From assembly GCA_023430685.1 (NCBI GenBank), contig JAEYZH010000146.1, positions 1 to 7,518 of the forward strand: a DNA stretch of 7,518 nt, in the 5' to 3' direction. Origin of the DNA: Pseudomonadota bacterium. Lineage in GTDB: Bacteria; Pseudomonadota; Gammaproteobacteria; Xanthomonadales; Rhodanobacteraceae. Both the position numbers and the translations under genes were made by a program. The notes beneath the pieces were generated by a model. The model made no database searches, was not told the DNA's origin, and worked only from the letters and a program-made list of their open reading frames with translations. This document shows positions 7,013 to 7,518 of this stretch, in pieces; the first letter of the stretch is position 1, and each line of letters starts with the position of its first letter.

Positions 7013-7518
7013 CTAATCCCCCTGGGTCGCGCGGCGCACGGACGTGCGCGCCACCGGATGGTCCGCGAGCGCCTCGCGGCAGGCCGTCATCGTATCCGCC
7101 GCGACCTCGTTCCAGCCGCGCGAGTGGCGCGTGGACAGCTTCACTTCGTCCCAGTCGCGTGCGAGCACCGCGTCGATCCCGCGCGCGAGGGCCGCGGCAT
7201 CGCGCGGCGGCACCAGCACGCCGGCATCGCCGTCGACGACCTCGGGCACGCCGCCGACCGGACAGGACAGCACCGGCCGACCGCAGGCGAGTGCCTCGAC
7301 CAGCACGTTCGGATGGCCTTCGGACCAGCTCGGCAACGCGACGAGGTCGGATGCGGCCATCCACTCGGCCACGCGCCCGGCCGACTGCGCGCCCGCGAGG
7401 CGCAGGCCGCAGGCGGGGTCCGCCGCGAATGCCGCGAGCGCGGCCCGCATCGGGCCGTCGCCGACCAGCACGAGTTCGAGTCGCGGCCGCACCGCGCGCA
7501 ACGCGCGCACCGCATCGA
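7013..7518 (-). CDS. Glycosyltransferase, GT4/GT-B family, C-terminal part (cut by window edge)
   Basis: The visible part is about 168 codons of the C-terminal nucleotide-sugar-binding domain of a retaining GT-B glycosyltransferase, which moves a sugar from an activated donor to a glycan or lipid-linked acceptor. Marks are LELVLVGDGPMRAAL near the visible start, then LAGAQSAGRVAEWMAASDLVALPS. Next comes the EX7E motif in SEGHPNVLVEALACGRPVLS, followed by PVGGVPEVV and GVLVPPRDAAALA. The frame stays open to the window edge, so the N-terminal acceptor domain lies outside. The internal GTG near 7510 should not be taken as the start. The stop is 4 nt before the amidotransferase start, so the two are one transcription unit. 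Donor and acceptor cannot be told. A surface-polysaccharide role is an inference from the pairing. Confidence 0.9.
   Translation of the reverse strand, partial: DAVRALRAVRPRLELVLVGDGPMRAALAAFAADPACGLRLAGAQSAGRVAEWMAASDLVALPSWSEGHPNVLVEALACGRPVLSCPVGGVPEVVDGDAGVLVPPRDAAALARGIDAVLARDWDEVKLSTRHSRGWNEVAADTMTACREALADHPVARTSVRRATQGD
7017..7023 (-). promoter_or_regulatory. Ribosome binding site of the amidotransferase gene, inside the glycosyltransferase end
   Basis: AGGGGGA on the minus strand lies 8 nt before the GTG start at 7008. It overlaps the last codons of the glycosyltransferase gene (stop TAG at 7013-7015). This strong site supports the rare GTG start and implies translational coupling of the two genes. 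Confidence 0.75.

Noticed and set aside
7508..7510. GTG at the right edge as the start of the glycosyltransferase
   Set aside because: The frame remains open upstream of it to the window edge. The protein begun there would lack the whole N-terminal domain of the GT-B fold.

Overview
This GC-rich window looks like a gammaproteobacterial chromosome, and the 5S rRNA sequence and very high GC with strong Arg/Ala/Asp coding bias suggest Xanthomonadales (Lysobacter/Luteimonas-like). That placement is an inference from pattern memory, because no search was run. No mobile element, integrase, CRISPR array or tRNA was seen.

Layout. (1) 1-576, plus strand: the 3' end of a 23S rRNA gene, a 23S-5S spacer of about 110 nt with a processing-type hairpin, and a complete 5S rRNA. 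A perfect 13-bp hairpin follows and closes the rRNA operon. (2) 733-1908, plus strand: a lipoprotein-type PQQ-dependent aldose dehydrogenase (YliI/Asd-like beta-propeller). (3) 1909-2139: a convergent intergenic region with GC hairpins. (4) 2140-4908, minus strand: a large exported M14 zinc carboxypeptidase-family protein. Its C-terminal part resembles a class I glutamine-amidotransferase fold but contains no cysteine. (5) 4909-5070: a gap holding an 11-bp inverted repeat just past the next gene's stop, and a weak candidate promoter for the M14 gene. (6) 5071-7008, minus strand: an AsnB-type glutamine-dependent amidotransferase/asparagine synthetase. (7) 7013-7518, minus strand: the C-terminal part of a GT-B (GT4-type) glycosyltransferase that runs off the window.

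How the genes relate. The glycosyltransferase and the amidotransferase are separated by 4 nt and share a ribosome-binding-site region. They form a translationally coupled pair, as at the edge of a surface-glycan (EPS, capsule or O-antigen) locus. In that setting the AsnB-like enzyme may amidate a sugar or precursor instead of, or as well as, making asparagine. The M14 protein and the PQQ dehydrogenase both act outside the cytoplasm but show no obvious pathway link. The rRNA operon end and the dehydrogenase are simply neighbours.

The window is mostly ordinary. I found no convincing new multi-gene system. The points most worth a second look are the cysteine-free amidotransferase-like half of the M14 protein, the coupled glycosyltransferase/amidotransferase pair, and the hairpins at the gene ends.
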